Positions 1 to 8,077 of a stretch of DNA of 18,900 nucleotides are shown in pieces. Below the pieces are notes generated by a model, which saw only the letters and a list, made by a program, of their open reading frames with translations, made no database searches and was not told where the DNA came from. The position numbers and the translations under genes are program-made. The stretch comes from JANMZR01 sp031383555 (GTDB taxonomy: Bacteria > Bacteroidota > Bacteroidia > Cytophagales > Spirosomataceae): the NCBI GenBank assembly GCA_031383555.1, contig JANMZR010000120.1, positions 1 through 18,900 of the forward strand. Reading direction: 5' to 3'. Positions within the stretch are counted from its first letter, which is position 1. Each line of letters opens with the position of its first letter.

Positions 1-1257
1 ACAGTAAATGCTTCTGATCATAGGGAATATGGTCGTGCTAAGTTAGGTGTTTTACATAATAACCCACTTTTTGACAATGTATCGGAAGGCTCTCAAGTAT
101 GGATGAGCCATGGCGATACTATTGTTAGTCTGCCTGAGGATTTTCAATTGATTGGCTCAACAGATTCCGTAAAAATAGCAGCTTTTAAGATTGATAATGA
201 GCATACTTATGGTATACAATTTCACCCAGAAGTAACGCATAGTACCGAAGGAGCCACTATTCTCAAAAACTTTGTGGTAAATATTTGCAAAACACCTCAA
301 AGTTGGACGCCAGATGCATTTGTTGAAACTACCGTTGCCAATTTGAAAGAAAAATTGGGTAACGATAAAGTAGTATTAGGCCTTTCTGGCGGCGTTGACA
401 GCTCAGTTGCCGCCGTTTTGATTGATAAAGCAATTGGGAAAAATCTATATTGCATTTTTGTTGATAATGGATTGTTGCGAAAAAATGAGTTTGAGTCCGT
501 TTTACATTCTTACCAAGATATGGGGTTAAATGTAAAGGGGGTAAATGCAAAAGATCAATTTTACAAAGCTTTGGAAGGCCGTACCGATCCAGAAGACAAA
601 CGCAAAGCAATTGGAAAGACTTTTATCGATATTTTTGACCAAGAATCTCATTTGATTGAAGACGTAAAATGGTTAGGACAGGGCACCATTTACCCAGATG
701 TCATAGAGTCTGTTTCAGTGTCGGGAGGTCCATCGCAAACCATTAAAAGCCACCATAATGTAGGCGGCTTGCCCGATTATATGAAGTTGAAAGTTGTTGA
801 GCCTTTAAATACTTTGTTTAAAGATGAAGTGCGTAGAGTAGGTAAAACATTAGGAATTGATCCAAATATTTTAGCTCGCCACCCTTTTCCAGGGCCAGGC
901 CTTGGTATAAGAATATTGGGAGATATTACAGCAGAAAAAGTTCAGATATTACAAGAGGTAGATGCTATTTTTATTAATGGCCTGAAAAACAGAGGTTTAT
1001 ATGATACTGTTTGGCAAGCTGGGGCAATGCTTTTGCCCGTTCAAAGTGTGGGCGTAATGGGAGATGAGCGCACCTATGAGCGTGTAGTTGCCTTACGTGC
1101 AGTAAGCTCTGTTGATGGTATGACAGCCGACTGGTGCCATTTACCCTATGATTTTCTCGCTGATATATCCAATGAAATTATCAATAAAGTAAAAGGGGTA
1201 AATCGTGTAGTTTATGATATTTCAAGCAAGCCTCCAGCTACTATTGAGTGGGAATAA
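1..1257 (+). CDS. guaA: GMP synthase (glutamine-hydrolysing), 3' part
   Basis: Converts XMP to GMP with ATP and glutamine in cytosolic purine synthesis. The reading frame is open from base 1, so the gene starts upstream; 418 residues are present of a family length near 510. The end of the class I amidotransferase domain is seen, including the catalytic His and Glu of an HPEV motif (bases 223-234). Next comes the ATP pyrophosphatase domain with its PP-loop SGGVDSS (bases 385-405). The C-terminal dimerisation domain follows, with the HPFPGPGLGIRI stretch near bases 880-915 and the invariant ending KPPATIEWE. The first internal ATG (base 103) lies inside the amidotransferase domain and is not the start. 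The gene looks intact and housekeeping. It converges with the OmpA-domain gene across 203 bp. Confidence 0.97.
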   Translation, partial: TVNASDHREYGRAKLGVLHNNPLFDNVSEGSQVWMSHGDTIVSLPEDFQLIGSTDSVKIAAFKIDNEHTYGIQFHPEVTHSTEGATILKNFVVNICKTPQSWTPDAFVETTVANLKEKLGNDKVVLGLSGGVDSSVAAVLIDKAIGKNLYCIFVDNGLLRKNEFESVLHSYQDMGLNVKGVNAKDQFYKALEGRTDPEDKRKAIGKTFIDIFDQESHLIEDVKWLGQGTIYPDVIESVSVSGGPSQTIKSHHNVGGLPDYMKLKVVEPLNTLFKDEVRRVGKTLGIDPNILARHPFPGPGLGIRILGDITAEKVQILQEVDAIFINGLKNRGLYDTVWQAGAMLLPVQSVGVMGDERTYERVVALRAVSSVDGMTADWCHLPYDFLADISNEIINKVKGVNRVVYDISSKPPATIEWE

Positions 1258-1460
1258 AAGACCAGTTGTGATTTGAAAATCCATTAGGTCATTGCTTAGA
1301 GAATTAAAACAATTCTTTCACTACCTGCCAAAGCAAATGTTAAACTTTTGCTACATCAACTTTTTCGGCTTCCTTTCTTAAAATCAATTTAGTATTTATA
1401 ATTGAAATAGATAAGTAGAGATATAAAATTGTGGTATGAACAAATTAAATAAATTACAAC

Positions 1461-3446
1461 TTAAATCTTCACAAATTCAACCCTTCTATTTGCAGCCTTA
1501 CCCTCGGGCGATGTATTTGGTAAAGCAGGCACTTTTTCGCCTTTGCCTTCTGAGCTTAATCTGGTAGCATCAACTTTATAGTTTTTTATCAAATACTCTT
1601 TTACTGCAGCGGCTCGCTTTTGAGAAAGCAGTAAATTCTTATTATCGTCACCATCAGAGTCTGTATGGCCTGTGATTTTTATTTTTACGTCCTTATTATC
1701 TTCTAATATTTCACCGACGGTTTTTAAGGTTTCGTTGCTAGAAGCCTGAATATTAGCTGAATTCACATCAAAAACAATTGCGTTTGTTACAAATTTGCCA
1801 TCTGTTAAAAGGCCATATTTCAACACTATTTCTTTGATGGTTACATTTATTTTTTTGGCATCTTCTGCATTGGTGAGCAGAAATTGAGTTTCGGCAGTGA
1901 AAGTTGGCTTGCCATCAATGGTTTGTTTAATGAGCTTTTCTTTCTTTTTTGTTGGTATTTTCAAAATCAAATTTTGATCTTTTGAAGTAAAGTCTAATTT
2001 GCTCATATCCAAGTCATAGCAGTTAAATTCATAAACGGTTTCTGTGGATTTTTTGGTACCAGTTTCGGTAACAGCAAACTTCCATTTGGCACGGTTGCCA
2101 CCTTCTTGTAAAGCCAAAGTTTGGCTTATTCCATTTACATCTGCATTTTTAAGTTTATTTACTAACCAATCGAATGTTTCTGGTTTTAAATATTCTTTAC
2201 ATTTGGTACTCAGACTGGTGAGGTAAGCCAAAAAATATCTTGCCTTTTCTACATCAGCAAAGATAAATTCCATTCCTTTTTCAAACTTTCGTTTGTCTTT
2301 TTCAGTTACAGAAACAAACTCCAACTTTTCAATCGTTTTTGCTGTTACTTTTGCCAAATCCTTGTCCATATCTAGCTTAAAATCAGTGAGATCGCTGAAA
2401 TTAAAAAGGTAAGTTTGGCCTTGGGATTTACCTTTTTCTACAACTCCTGTTTTGTATTCGCATACACATTCGTTGTTAATACTTTGGTCGTATTGTTTGT
2501 TGTTTTGACTGAAACTCGTAATTTGTTTCAAGCCATCAAAGCTGCCGTTTGTATTTTTGGGTAATCGATTTTGCAATTCTTTTCGTGCCAATGGCACTAG
2601 TTTTTGAAAAACTAAAACCATTTTCTTGGCTTCAGATGGGCTCGCCATCAATGCTCGTGCTTCATTAGAATATTCTGTTTTTTTGCCTTCAGTTTCACTT
2701 ACAAATTCTGCTTTATCGGTTGTTGAGGCCGTAAATGCTACCTCATTACCCGATACGTCTATTTTTAAACCAGATTCTACCAAGTCGCCAATTGAAAAAT
2801 CATAAGCAAAGTCTTCAGTTTTTTTGCCTTCCGTTTTAGTGAATTCTATTTTCATACGATCTTTAAATTCAATTGATTCAGTAGCTTTTTGATTGACAGT
2901 TATTCCTTGAGAGGTAAAATTTCCTATATTTTTTTGGATATAACTCAATAAGCCATTATAGTCAGATGGTAATTTAAGGCTTGTTTCCCAGGCTTTTTTG
3001 GCGGAAGTAATAACTTCTTTTAAAGCTTTTTCCAAATCACGAGCATCATCGGCATTGTCACATAAAAACACTAATTCATTGGTATATTTATCAGGTTTTC
3101 CGTTTTTAGTTACGCCTACTGCTTTGAAACCTTCGGTAGTTTTTAAAACCATTGCTAACTGCTTTTTATCCGCATCCCGTTTTATCTGACTAAGGTCGAA
3201 AAAAGCAAAATTAAACTTATATAAATCAACTGACGATTGCCCCTTAGCATTAGTATTTGTGAGTGTCAAAGTCATTTCTAATAGATCGTTTGGGTCTGAT
3301 TCCAGCTTTTGGCCAATAGATTCTTTTTCTAATTTTACGTCTTTTATATATTGCTTTACCTCGGCAATTGAATTGGCAAGATCTTGACCTTTAGCTAATT
3401 GTAAAACAAAAATTAGTTGTAATAGAGTTGTTATTATCTTTTTCAT
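1461..3446 (-). CDS. Secreted OmpA C-terminal-domain protein with four tandem N-terminal modules
   Basis: 661 residues. Residues 1-20 form a signal peptide (MKK, hydrophobic core, cleavage after AKG). Residues about 555-661 are an OmpA-like peptidoglycan-binding domain: an IVFDVNSANI strand, then ITGHTDSDGDDNKNLLLSQKRA (591-612), and NRRVEFVKI at the end. This predicts anchoring to the cell wall from the periplasm or outer membrane. Residues 23-545 are not a known beta-barrel. They read as four diverged repeats of about 125-140 residues. Each has a Y-x-F-x(2-5)-DL strand (76-85, 215-222, 346-353, 472-479) and, 42-45 residues later, a segment with E/G-x(3)-F/L followed by an Ala- and Lys-rich helix (121-143, 259-283, 388-412, 516-540). 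The module function is unknown to me. The LytTR gene lies 21 bp upstream on the same strand, so co-transcription is likely. Confidence 0.85.
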   Translation of the reverse strand: MKKIITTLLQLIFVLQLAKGQDLANSIAEVKQYIKDVKLEKESIGQKLESDPNDLLEMTLTLTNTNAKGQSSVDLYKFNFAFFDLSQIKRDADKKQLAMVLKTTEGFKAVGVTKNGKPDKYTNELVFLCDNADDARDLEKALKEVITSAKKAWETSLKLPSDYNGLLSYIQKNIGNFTSQGITVNQKATESIEFKDRMKIEFTKTEGKKTEDFAYDFSIGDLVESGLKIDVSGNEVAFTASTTDKAEFVSETEGKKTEYSNEARALMASPSEAKKMVLVFQKLVPLARKELQNRLPKNTNGSFDGLKQITSFSQNNKQYDQSINNECVCEYKTGVVEKGKSQGQTYLFNFSDLTDFKLDMDKDLAKVTAKTIEKLEFVSVTEKDKRKFEKGMEFIFADVEKARYFLAYLTSLSTKCKEYLKPETFDWLVNKLKNADVNGISQTLALQEGGNRAKWKFAVTETGTKKSTETVYEFNCYDLDMSKLDFTSKDQNLILKIPTKKKEKLIKQTIDGKPTFTAETQFLLTNAEDAKKINVTIKEIVLKYGLLTDGKFVTNAIVFDVNSANIQASSNETLKTVGEILEDNKDVKIKITGHTDSDGDDNKNLLLSQKRAAAVKEYLIKNYKVDATRLSSEGKGEKVPALPNTSPEGKAANRRVEFVKI

Positions 3447-3467
3447 ATTATTTTTTTATGATGAAAA

Positions 3468-3797
3468 TTAACCAATTCTTTCCAAACTTCCAACTACTTC
3501 ATTATACATTCTTCTGGAGATTGGCAGTATTTTGCCATTTTTTAATTTTACAAATGCGTCTTTTTTTTCAGCGTTAACATCTTGTATAAAGCTGATATTT
3601 ATCATAAGGCCTCGATTAATTTTGATAAAACAATTTAAGTCGACTCGTGTAGAAAATTTCTTCAAAGTCCGGCTGGATACTAGCTGTTTTTTAATAGTAT
3701 GAATACAAGTATAATTCCATGCACTTTCTAAATACATGATATCTGACTGTTCCACATGTATTTTACTTGCTACTTTAATTTTCGGTTCTATTTTCAT
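3468..3797 (-). CDS. Stand-alone LytTR DNA-binding regulator
   Basis: 109 residues, almost all one LytTR DNA-binding domain (about residues 10-105). Recognisable parts are DIMYLESAWNYT near the N-terminus, the SSRTLKKF helix, FIKINRGLMINISFI, and the closing LKNGKILPISRR. There is no receiver domain, so it cannot be phosphorylated like a normal LytR/AlgR response regulator. Bacteroidota carry many such short LytTR proteins. It starts at an ATG (3797) about 45 bp from a good promoter and is followed after 21 bp by the OmpA-domain gene, which it may control or simply accompany. A sensor-kinase remnant is divergent from it, so the pair may descend from a two-component system. The domain call is firm; the target is unknown. 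Confidence 0.88.
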   Translation of the reverse strand: MKIEPKIKVASKIHVEQSDIMYLESAWNYTCIHTIKKQLVSSRTLKKFSTRVDLNCFIKINRGLMINISFIQDVNAEKKDAFVKLKNGKILPISRRMYNEVVGSLERIG

Positions 3798-3842
3798 TTT
3801 TTAAGGTATTTACTTGTTGTTTTCTATTAATTTTTAACAATA

Positions 3843-3873
3843 CAAACCTATTATATTTTATACTTAGAGTCAA
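3843..3873 (-). promoter_or_regulatory. Bacteroidota-type promoter for the LytTR-OmpA unit
   Basis: Read on the minus strand: TTG (3873-3871), a 20-bp spacer, then TAGGTTTG (3850-3843), an exact match to the Bacteroidota -7 consensus TAnnTTTG with the expected spacing to the -33 TTG. The predicted transcription start is roughly 40 bases before the LytTR ATG at 3797. Seen by eye only. Confidence 0.6.
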
Positions 3874-3895
3874 TCACTTAAAAGAAGGATTTTCC

Positions 3896-3917
3896 ATATC
3901 CCCCAAAAGTGGTATAT
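3896..3917. promoter_or_regulatory. Imperfect inverted repeat, candidate operator
   Basis: ATATCCCCC (3896-3904), AAAA loop, GTGGTATAT (3909-3917): 7 of 9 positions are complementary. It lies between the divergent LytTR gene and the kinase remnant, upstream of the LytTR promoter, and is GC-richer than its surroundings. A regulator site is an inference from position only. Confidence 0.3.
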
Positions 3918-3966
3918 TGAGGTATAGGCTTGGTTATGAAATAATTAGTGTTTAGTTTTAGGGCAA

Positions 3967-4500
3967 ATGAATTTATCAATCATGAAAGGAAACCAGATTT
4001 TACAAGAACAAGACGCTAATATTTTCAGTCAATCTATTGAGCAATTGGACACAGCTATAAAAGAAATGCGCCGAGTAGCCCATAATATGATTCCCGAGGC
4101 ATTGTTGAAATTTGGCCTTAATGAAGCAGTAAAAGATTTTTGTGCTGGAATTAACCAAGCTGGCGCCATTAAAATAAAGTTTAATCATTATGGACCAGCC
4201 ATTCCTGATGAACAATCGTTACAGGTAATTTTATATCGAGTTATTCAAGAGTTGTGTAATAATGCCATAAAATATGCTAATGCGAGTACTATTTTAATAC
4301 AGTTGACCAAACATGAATCAGGTATAAGTTTAAAAGTTGAAGACGATGGGATTGGTTTTGATATTGCTAATTTGGAAAAAAACAAAGGTACAGGAATCAA
4401 TAATTTGATTTCACGAGTAAATTATTTGAAAGGTACTTTTACCATCGATTCAGAAAAGGGCAAGGGCACTTCTTGTTTTATTGAAATACCTAATTCATGA
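3967..4500 (+). CDS. C-terminal remnant of a sensor histidine kinase (no phosphoacceptor His)
   Basis: 177 residues with the ATP-binding half of a NarL-type (HisKA_3) kinase of Bacteroidota. Seen: a dimerisation-helix remainder with the conserved RRVAHNMIPEALLKFGL (36-52), an N box ELCNNAIKYA (95-104), a G1 box DDGIGF (126-131), a G2 box GTGI (141-144) and a GKGTS strand (165-169). In relatives the sequence MKGN (6-9) sits just after the HDxLGG phosphoacceptor box. Here that box, and the input and membrane regions, are absent, with an in-frame TAG 15 bases before the ATG. The ATP site is complete but autophosphorylation on His is not possible. It is most likely the 3' relic of a larger gene. 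A dedicated ATP-binding or phosphatase-like partner is the less likely alternative. Confidence 0.75.
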   Translation: MNLSIMKGNQILQEQDANIFSQSIEQLDTAIKEMRRVAHNMIPEALLKFGLNEAVKDFCAGINQAGAIKIKFNHYGPAIPDEQSLQVILYRVIQELCNNAIKYANASTILIQLTKHESGISLKVEDDGIGFDIANLEKNKGTGINNLISRVNYLKGTFTIDSEKGKGTSCFIEIPNS

Positions 4501-4659
4501 AGTTATTTTTTTGTTTGACTTATTCTCAAAAAAAAGTAAATACAAAGTTGCCAAATCATTTGCACTTCCATAATATTTGGTAAATGGTATTTTTATTATT
4601 TCTGATAAATAGGATGTTTTTGTATTTGTTAAAGTTTTTCTTCAGAGGTATAGTCTGCC

Positions 4660-4690
4660 AAAAAAATAGCCGTTACGAAAGTAACGGCTA
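4660..4690 (-). terminator. Rho-independent terminator of the alanine dehydrogenase gene
   Basis: A perfect 10-bp stem, TAGCCGTTAC (4667-4676) and GTAACGGCTA (4681-4690), with a 4-base loop. Read on the minus strand it is followed directly by seven T (4666-4660). On the plus strand there is no T run after it, so it acts for the minus-strand gene that stops at 4773, 82 bases away. Confidence 0.85.
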
Positions 4691-4772
4691 CCGATTTGAA
4701 TTGATGAAGTAAATTCCTACAAAACTAAATCTACTACCTTATTAATTGGATATAAAATCAATGATTTTTAGT

Positions 4773-5885
4773 TTAAAGTATTTCGTTAACGTTTGTATAA
4801 GTAAGGTTCCAGGCATCGGAAACACCTTTGTAAACAATCTTCCCTTCGGCTACATTTAAGCCCAATTTAAGTTCTTCGTTATCTTTACAAGCTTTTCTCC
4901 AACCTTTATTAGCCAATTGAATCGCATAAGGCAAAGTTGCATTAGTGAGTGCAAGCGTACTTGTATAAGGCACGGCACCCGGCATATTAGCCACGCAGTA
5001 ATGCACTATTCCATCAATTACAAAGGTTGGATTTTCATGGGTAGTTGGGCTACAAGTTTCAATACAACCACCCTGATCCACAGCCACATCCACCAAAACA
5101 GTACCTGGCTTCATAAGTTTTAGCATGTCACGAGTAATCAAATGTGGTGCTTTTGCTCCGGGTATTAATACTGCGCCAATAATTAAATCAGCCAGAGGCA
5201 ATAGCTCTCTGATATTATATTCATTACTCATTACAGTGTCGCAATTGGCCGGCAATACGTCTTCCAGATAGCGTAATCGGGGTAAACTTATATCCATAAT
5301 AGTTACGTTAGCACCTAATCCAGTTGCCATTTTCGCAGCTTGTATACCAACAATGCCACCTCCTAAAATCAATACATTAGCAGGCTTTACTCCCGCCACT
5401 CCTCCTAATAATATTCCTCTTCCACCCATAGGTTTTTCCAAATATTTGGCACCTTCTTGTATGGCCATTCTTCCTGCCACCTCACTCATTGGCACCAAAA
5501 GTGGTAAACTTCTGTCGATTTTCTCTACTGTTTCATAAGCCAAACAAACAGCTTTTCGCTCAATCATGGCGTGGGTAAGTGCTTCCCCAGAGGCGAAATG
5601 AAAATAGGTAAAAAGCAACTGATTTTCTTTGATTAATTTATATTCACTTTCTATAGGCTCTTTTACTTTGCAAATCATTTCAGCAACAGCATAAACTTCC
5701 TCAATAGTTGATAGAATTACTGCCCCAGCTTTGGTATAGTCGGTATCAGAAAAACCACTTCCTTCCCCTGCACTAGTTTGTATATAGATGGTGTGACCAT
5801 TTTTTCGAAATTCAGCAACTCCAGCAGGAGTAAGGGCTACCCTGTTTTCATTATTTTTTATTTCTTTCGGAACGCCAATAACCAT
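4773..5885 (-). CDS. ald: Alanine dehydrogenase
   Basis: Cytosolic NAD-dependent enzyme that interconverts L-alanine with pyruvate and ammonia. The 370 residues match the family length. The N-terminus MVIGVPKEIKNNENRVALTP is diagnostic. The pyruvate-binding Lys75 (KVKEP) and catalytic His96 (YFHFA) fall at the same numbers as in characterised family members, as does Asp270 (VAVDQGG). The Rossmann motif is GGGIVG (175-180), with the ribose-binding Asp198 at the end of the second strand. The ATG at 5885 is followed by the canonical first strand. It is divergent from an Lrp/AsnC gene (160 bp between starts), an arrangement in which the regulator usually responds to alanine or another amino acid and controls the dehydrogenase. 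Confidence 0.97.
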   Translation of the reverse strand: MVIGVPKEIKNNENRVALTPAGVAEFRKNGHTIYIQTSAGEGSGFSDTDYTKAGAVILSTIEEVYAVAEMICKVKEPIESEYKLIKENQLLFTYFHFASGEALTHAMIERKAVCLAYETVEKIDRSLPLLVPMSEVAGRMAIQEGAKYLEKPMGGRGILLGGVAGVKPANVLILGGGIVGIQAAKMATGLGANVTIMDISLPRLRYLEDVLPANCDTVMSNEYNIRELLPLADLIIGAVLIPGAKAPHLITRDMLKLMKPGTVLVDVAVDQGGCIETCSPTTHENPTFVIDGIVHYCVANMPGAVPYTSTLALTNATLPYAIQLANKGWRKACKDNEELKLGLNVAEGKIVYKGVSDAWNLTYTNVNEIL

Positions 5886-5911
5886 AATTGATTGCTTTTA
5901 AATTTGTTTCG

Positions 5912-5919
5912 CAAAATTA
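5912..5919 (-). promoter_or_regulatory. Candidate -7 promoter element of ald
   Basis: TAATTTTG on the minus strand, an exact TAnnTTTG match, 26 bases before the ald ATG. At 19 bp further upstream the -33 position reads ATG, one mismatch from TTG. Confidence 0.42.
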
Positions 5920-5925
5920 AATATT

Positions 5926-5996
5926 TAGAATATTTTTTCATAATTTTAAATAAATTCAGTATTAATAATATTTTTTTCTCTGTTAAATAGAATATT
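5926..5996. promoter_or_regulatory. Repeated TAGAATATT motif in the ald-lrp intergenic region
   Basis: The 9-mer TAGAATATT occurs at 5926-5934 and 5988-5996, with starts 62 bp apart, about six helical turns. Lrp-family proteins bind multiple phased AT-rich sites, so these could be operator half-sites for the divergent regulator. The background is very AT-rich, so chance is possible. Confidence 0.3.
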
Positions 5997-6045
5997 ATTA
6001 TAGTTTTCAAGGTATTTAATCAATTTATTAGAAATAATTTCTTTT

Positions 6046-6519
6046 ATGGAAAAGCTTGACAAAACGGATATAAAAATTTTACAACTCTTACAGCAAAATG
6101 CTAACTACACCATAAAAGAAATGGCTAATGCAATTAATTTATCAATTACTCCCATTCATGAGCGTATAAAAAGGCTTCAAAATGAGGGCATTATTGAAAA
6201 ATATATGGCTGTTTTGGATAAAAGAAAGCTAGGAAAATGGCTGCAAGTTCATTGTCAGGTAACTTTAGATAAACAAACACAACATAATTTTATCGATTTT
6301 GAAGAGTCGGTGAAAAACTTTTCGGAAGTAGTAGAATGCAGCGTAGTTTCAGGTGGGTTTGACTATCTATTGAAAATATTGGTAGAAGATATGGAAGCCT
6401 ATAATATTTTTTATCAATCCAAACTTGCCGTAATTGAGTCAGTTGCGCATATTAACAGCTTTTTTGTAATGAAAGAAGTGAAAAATAAGATGGAGGTGCC
6501 TTTGGATAGGTGGATCTAA
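6046..6519 (+). CDS. Lrp/AsnC family transcriptional regulator
   Basis: 157 residues, normal family length. The N-terminal winged helix-turn-helix covers about residues 4-55: LDKTDIKILQLLQQNANYT, then IKEMANAINLSITPIHERIKRLQNEGII. The C-terminal RAM effector-binding domain covers about 65-145, with the GGFDYLLKILVED strand-helix (103-115). Such proteins form dimers to octamers and sense amino acids. The divergent position next to alanine dehydrogenase makes that gene the obvious target, as in the AldR-type pairs known elsewhere. A TAGTTTTC (6001-6008), one mismatch from the -7 consensus, lies 37 bases before the ATG. Confidence 0.93.
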   Translation: MEKLDKTDIKILQLLQQNANYTIKEMANAINLSITPIHERIKRLQNEGIIEKYMAVLDKRKLGKWLQVHCQVTLDKQTQHNFIDFEESVKNFSEVVECSVVSGGFDYLLKILVEDMEAYNIFYQSKLAVIESVAHINSFFVMKEVKNKMEVPLDRWI

Positions 6520-6580
6520 CTATTTCTGTATTATGAAAAGTGGAGGTAGGGAGTTTCTGAAAAGACATAAATTATTCGTT

Positions 6581-7693
6581 TTAAATTATTTTCCCATGTG
6601 TGCTCTTTACCACCAAATTCAAAGCTGGTTTAAACAGCCCAAAACCAATTGCTGCTGCCTCAGAAAGCCATTTATCACCAAATAGTTTTTGGACAGTGCG
6701 ACCAATTAAAAGTCTATTTGCGAATGTAGTTTTCCATTCTGATTCATATTTTTTTTCAAGTTCTTCTCTTGATATTTCATTATTTAAATATTTAATTATT
6801 AATTCAGAAGCTATTTTTGCGCCATGGATTGCCATAGCCATTCCATTGCCGCATAAGGGTGTAATTAGGCCAGCGGTATCGCCAACCATCAAAATATGAT
6901 TTTCAACTGGAGTTTTTTTGGCAAAAGATATTTCGTTAATCACCAAAGGTTTATCATATATAAATTCGGATCTCTCAAATATTTTCCTCAAATGCGGATT
7001 TTTAAACAAAACATTTTTTTCCATTTCAGGGATAGAACCAAAATTTTTGAGATTTTTCCGTGACGATAAATAGCATAAGCAATATTTATCATCCTCAATG
7101 GCCGAAATACCACAGTAACCATCTTGAAAATTATGAAGGGCAATCAAATCTTGTGGAAAGTCCGTTTTTATATGGTATTTCACGCCAATATAGGGTGATT
7201 TTTTTTGCAAAAAAGTACGATTCAAAGTAGCATCTAACTTTGTGCGTTTCCCAAATGCTCCCACCACTTGTTTGGCTGTAAGTATATGATTATCAGAAAG
7301 ATGAACTTTAAATATACCTATATCAAATTCAATATTTTCAACAAATTTTTCTAAAATGAATTTTACTCCAACCTTTTTAGCCAGTTCATAAAGAGCAAAG
7401 TCTATTTTATATCGACTTATGCCAAAACCTCCTAAATCTAGCTTAGTATTTAATATTTTACCCGATGGAGAAGTAAACTGGAAATTAGCAATTTTTTTAG
7501 CCCCTAATTCATTGATAGCCAACCCTAAGGACTCTAAAAAAGGGCGTACTTCGTTGGAAATATATTCGCCGCAAACTTTATGAAATGGGTAGGTTTTTTT
7601 TTCAATTACCACTACTTTTTTACCCACTTTGGCCAAAATTATTGACGAAACCAAGCCACCTATGCCACCTCCAACTATGATTACCTCATGCAT
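6581..7693 (-). CDS. FAD-dependent oxidoreductase, geranylgeranyl reductase-like
   Basis: 370 residues from the ATG at 7693. A longer frame to 7732 exists, but the FAD-binding strand EVIIVGGGIGGL begins right after the Met at 7693, as is normal for the family. Numbering from that Met: dinucleotide motif GGGIGG (8-13), ribose-binding Glu31, the CGEYISNEV stretch (41-49) typical of Bacteroidota members, and the second FAD motif MVGDTAGLITPLCGNGM (269-285) with Asp272. The family contains geranylgeranyl reductases and related lipid or polyene-modifying flavoproteins. No prenyl or polyketide genes are nearby, so the substrate cannot be named. It converges with the Lrp gene across 61 bp and diverges from the DUF952 gene with only 49 bp between starts. 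Confidence 0.85.
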   Translation of the reverse strand: MHEVIIVGGGIGGLVSSIILAKVGKKVVVIEKKTYPFHKVCGEYISNEVRPFLESLGLAINELGAKKIANFQFTSPSGKILNTKLDLGGFGISRYKIDFALYELAKKVGVKFILEKFVENIEFDIGIFKVHLSDNHILTAKQVVGAFGKRTKLDATLNRTFLQKKSPYIGVKYHIKTDFPQDLIALHNFQDGYCGISAIEDDKYCLCYLSSRKNLKNFGSIPEMEKNVLFKNPHLRKIFERSEFIYDKPLVINEISFAKKTPVENHILMVGDTAGLITPLCGNGMAMAIHGAKIASELIIKYLNNEISREELEKKYESEWKTTFANRLLIGRTVQKLFGDKWLSEAAAIGFGLFKPALNLVVKSTHGKII

Positions 7694-7699
7694 ATTTTG

Positions 7700-7707
7700 T
7701 ATTTTTG
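7700..7707 (+). promoter_or_regulatory. Candidate -7 promoter element of the 7743-9399 genes
   Basis: TATTTTTG matches TAnnTTTG, 35 bases before the ATG at 7743. I see no clear -33 TTG at the expected distance. Confidence 0.3.
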
Positions 7708-7742
7708 TTTTTTTATAACCGTAAAGGCACAAAGAAATATAA

Positions 7743-8042
7743 ATGAACGAAATAATTTACCATATTACTGAAAAATCTTTTTTTGAAAGCCAAATGGTAA
7801 ACGGGGAATATTTTTCACCCACTTTCGTGGAGGAGGGGTTTATACATTTATCTACCAAAAACCAAGTTGAAAATACGCTAGAAAGATATTATTCTGGAGT
7901 AAAAGGCCTTGTTTTATTGCAAATTGAAGCTAAGCAAATTGAAGAAAAACTTAAATATGAAGCCGCAACAAATGGAGAACTATTTCCTCATTTGTATGGT
8001 CCAATTACACAACAAGCTATTTTAATTGTTGAAGAATTATAA
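7743..8042 (+). CDS. DUF952 domain protein
   Basis: 99 residues, the full length of this small cytosolic family. Its signature is complete: IYHITEKSFFE at the N-terminus, EGFIHLSTKNQVENTLERYY (31-50), GLVLLQIEAKQI (55-66), and FPHLYGPI (81-88) near the C-terminus. The biochemical role is not established; the fold is thought to relate to ADP-ribosyltransferase-like proteins. First of three same-strand genes, 35 bp before the small membrane protein. Confidence 0.88.
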   Translation: MNEIIYHITEKSFFESQMVNGEYFSPTFVEEGFIHLSTKNQVENTLERYYSGVKGLVLLQIEAKQIEEKLKYEAATNGELFPHLYGPITQQAILIVEEL

Positions 8043-8077
8043 AAATCAACCTAAATACATTTCCTAAGTTTTAAAAG

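Noticed and set aside
1300..1316. Hairpin AGAATT/AATTCT after guaA as a terminator
   Set aside because: Only six AT-rich base pairs and no T run; not separable from chance in this composition.
2044..2226. Small plus-strand reading frame inside the OmpA-domain gene, and similar ones elsewhere
   Set aside because: Antisense shadow of a clearly coding frame, without motif or start context.
7694..7732. 13-residue N-terminal extension of the flavoprotein
   Set aside because: The FAD-binding strand starts right after the Met at 7693, and the extension would leave only 10 bp to the divergent gene.
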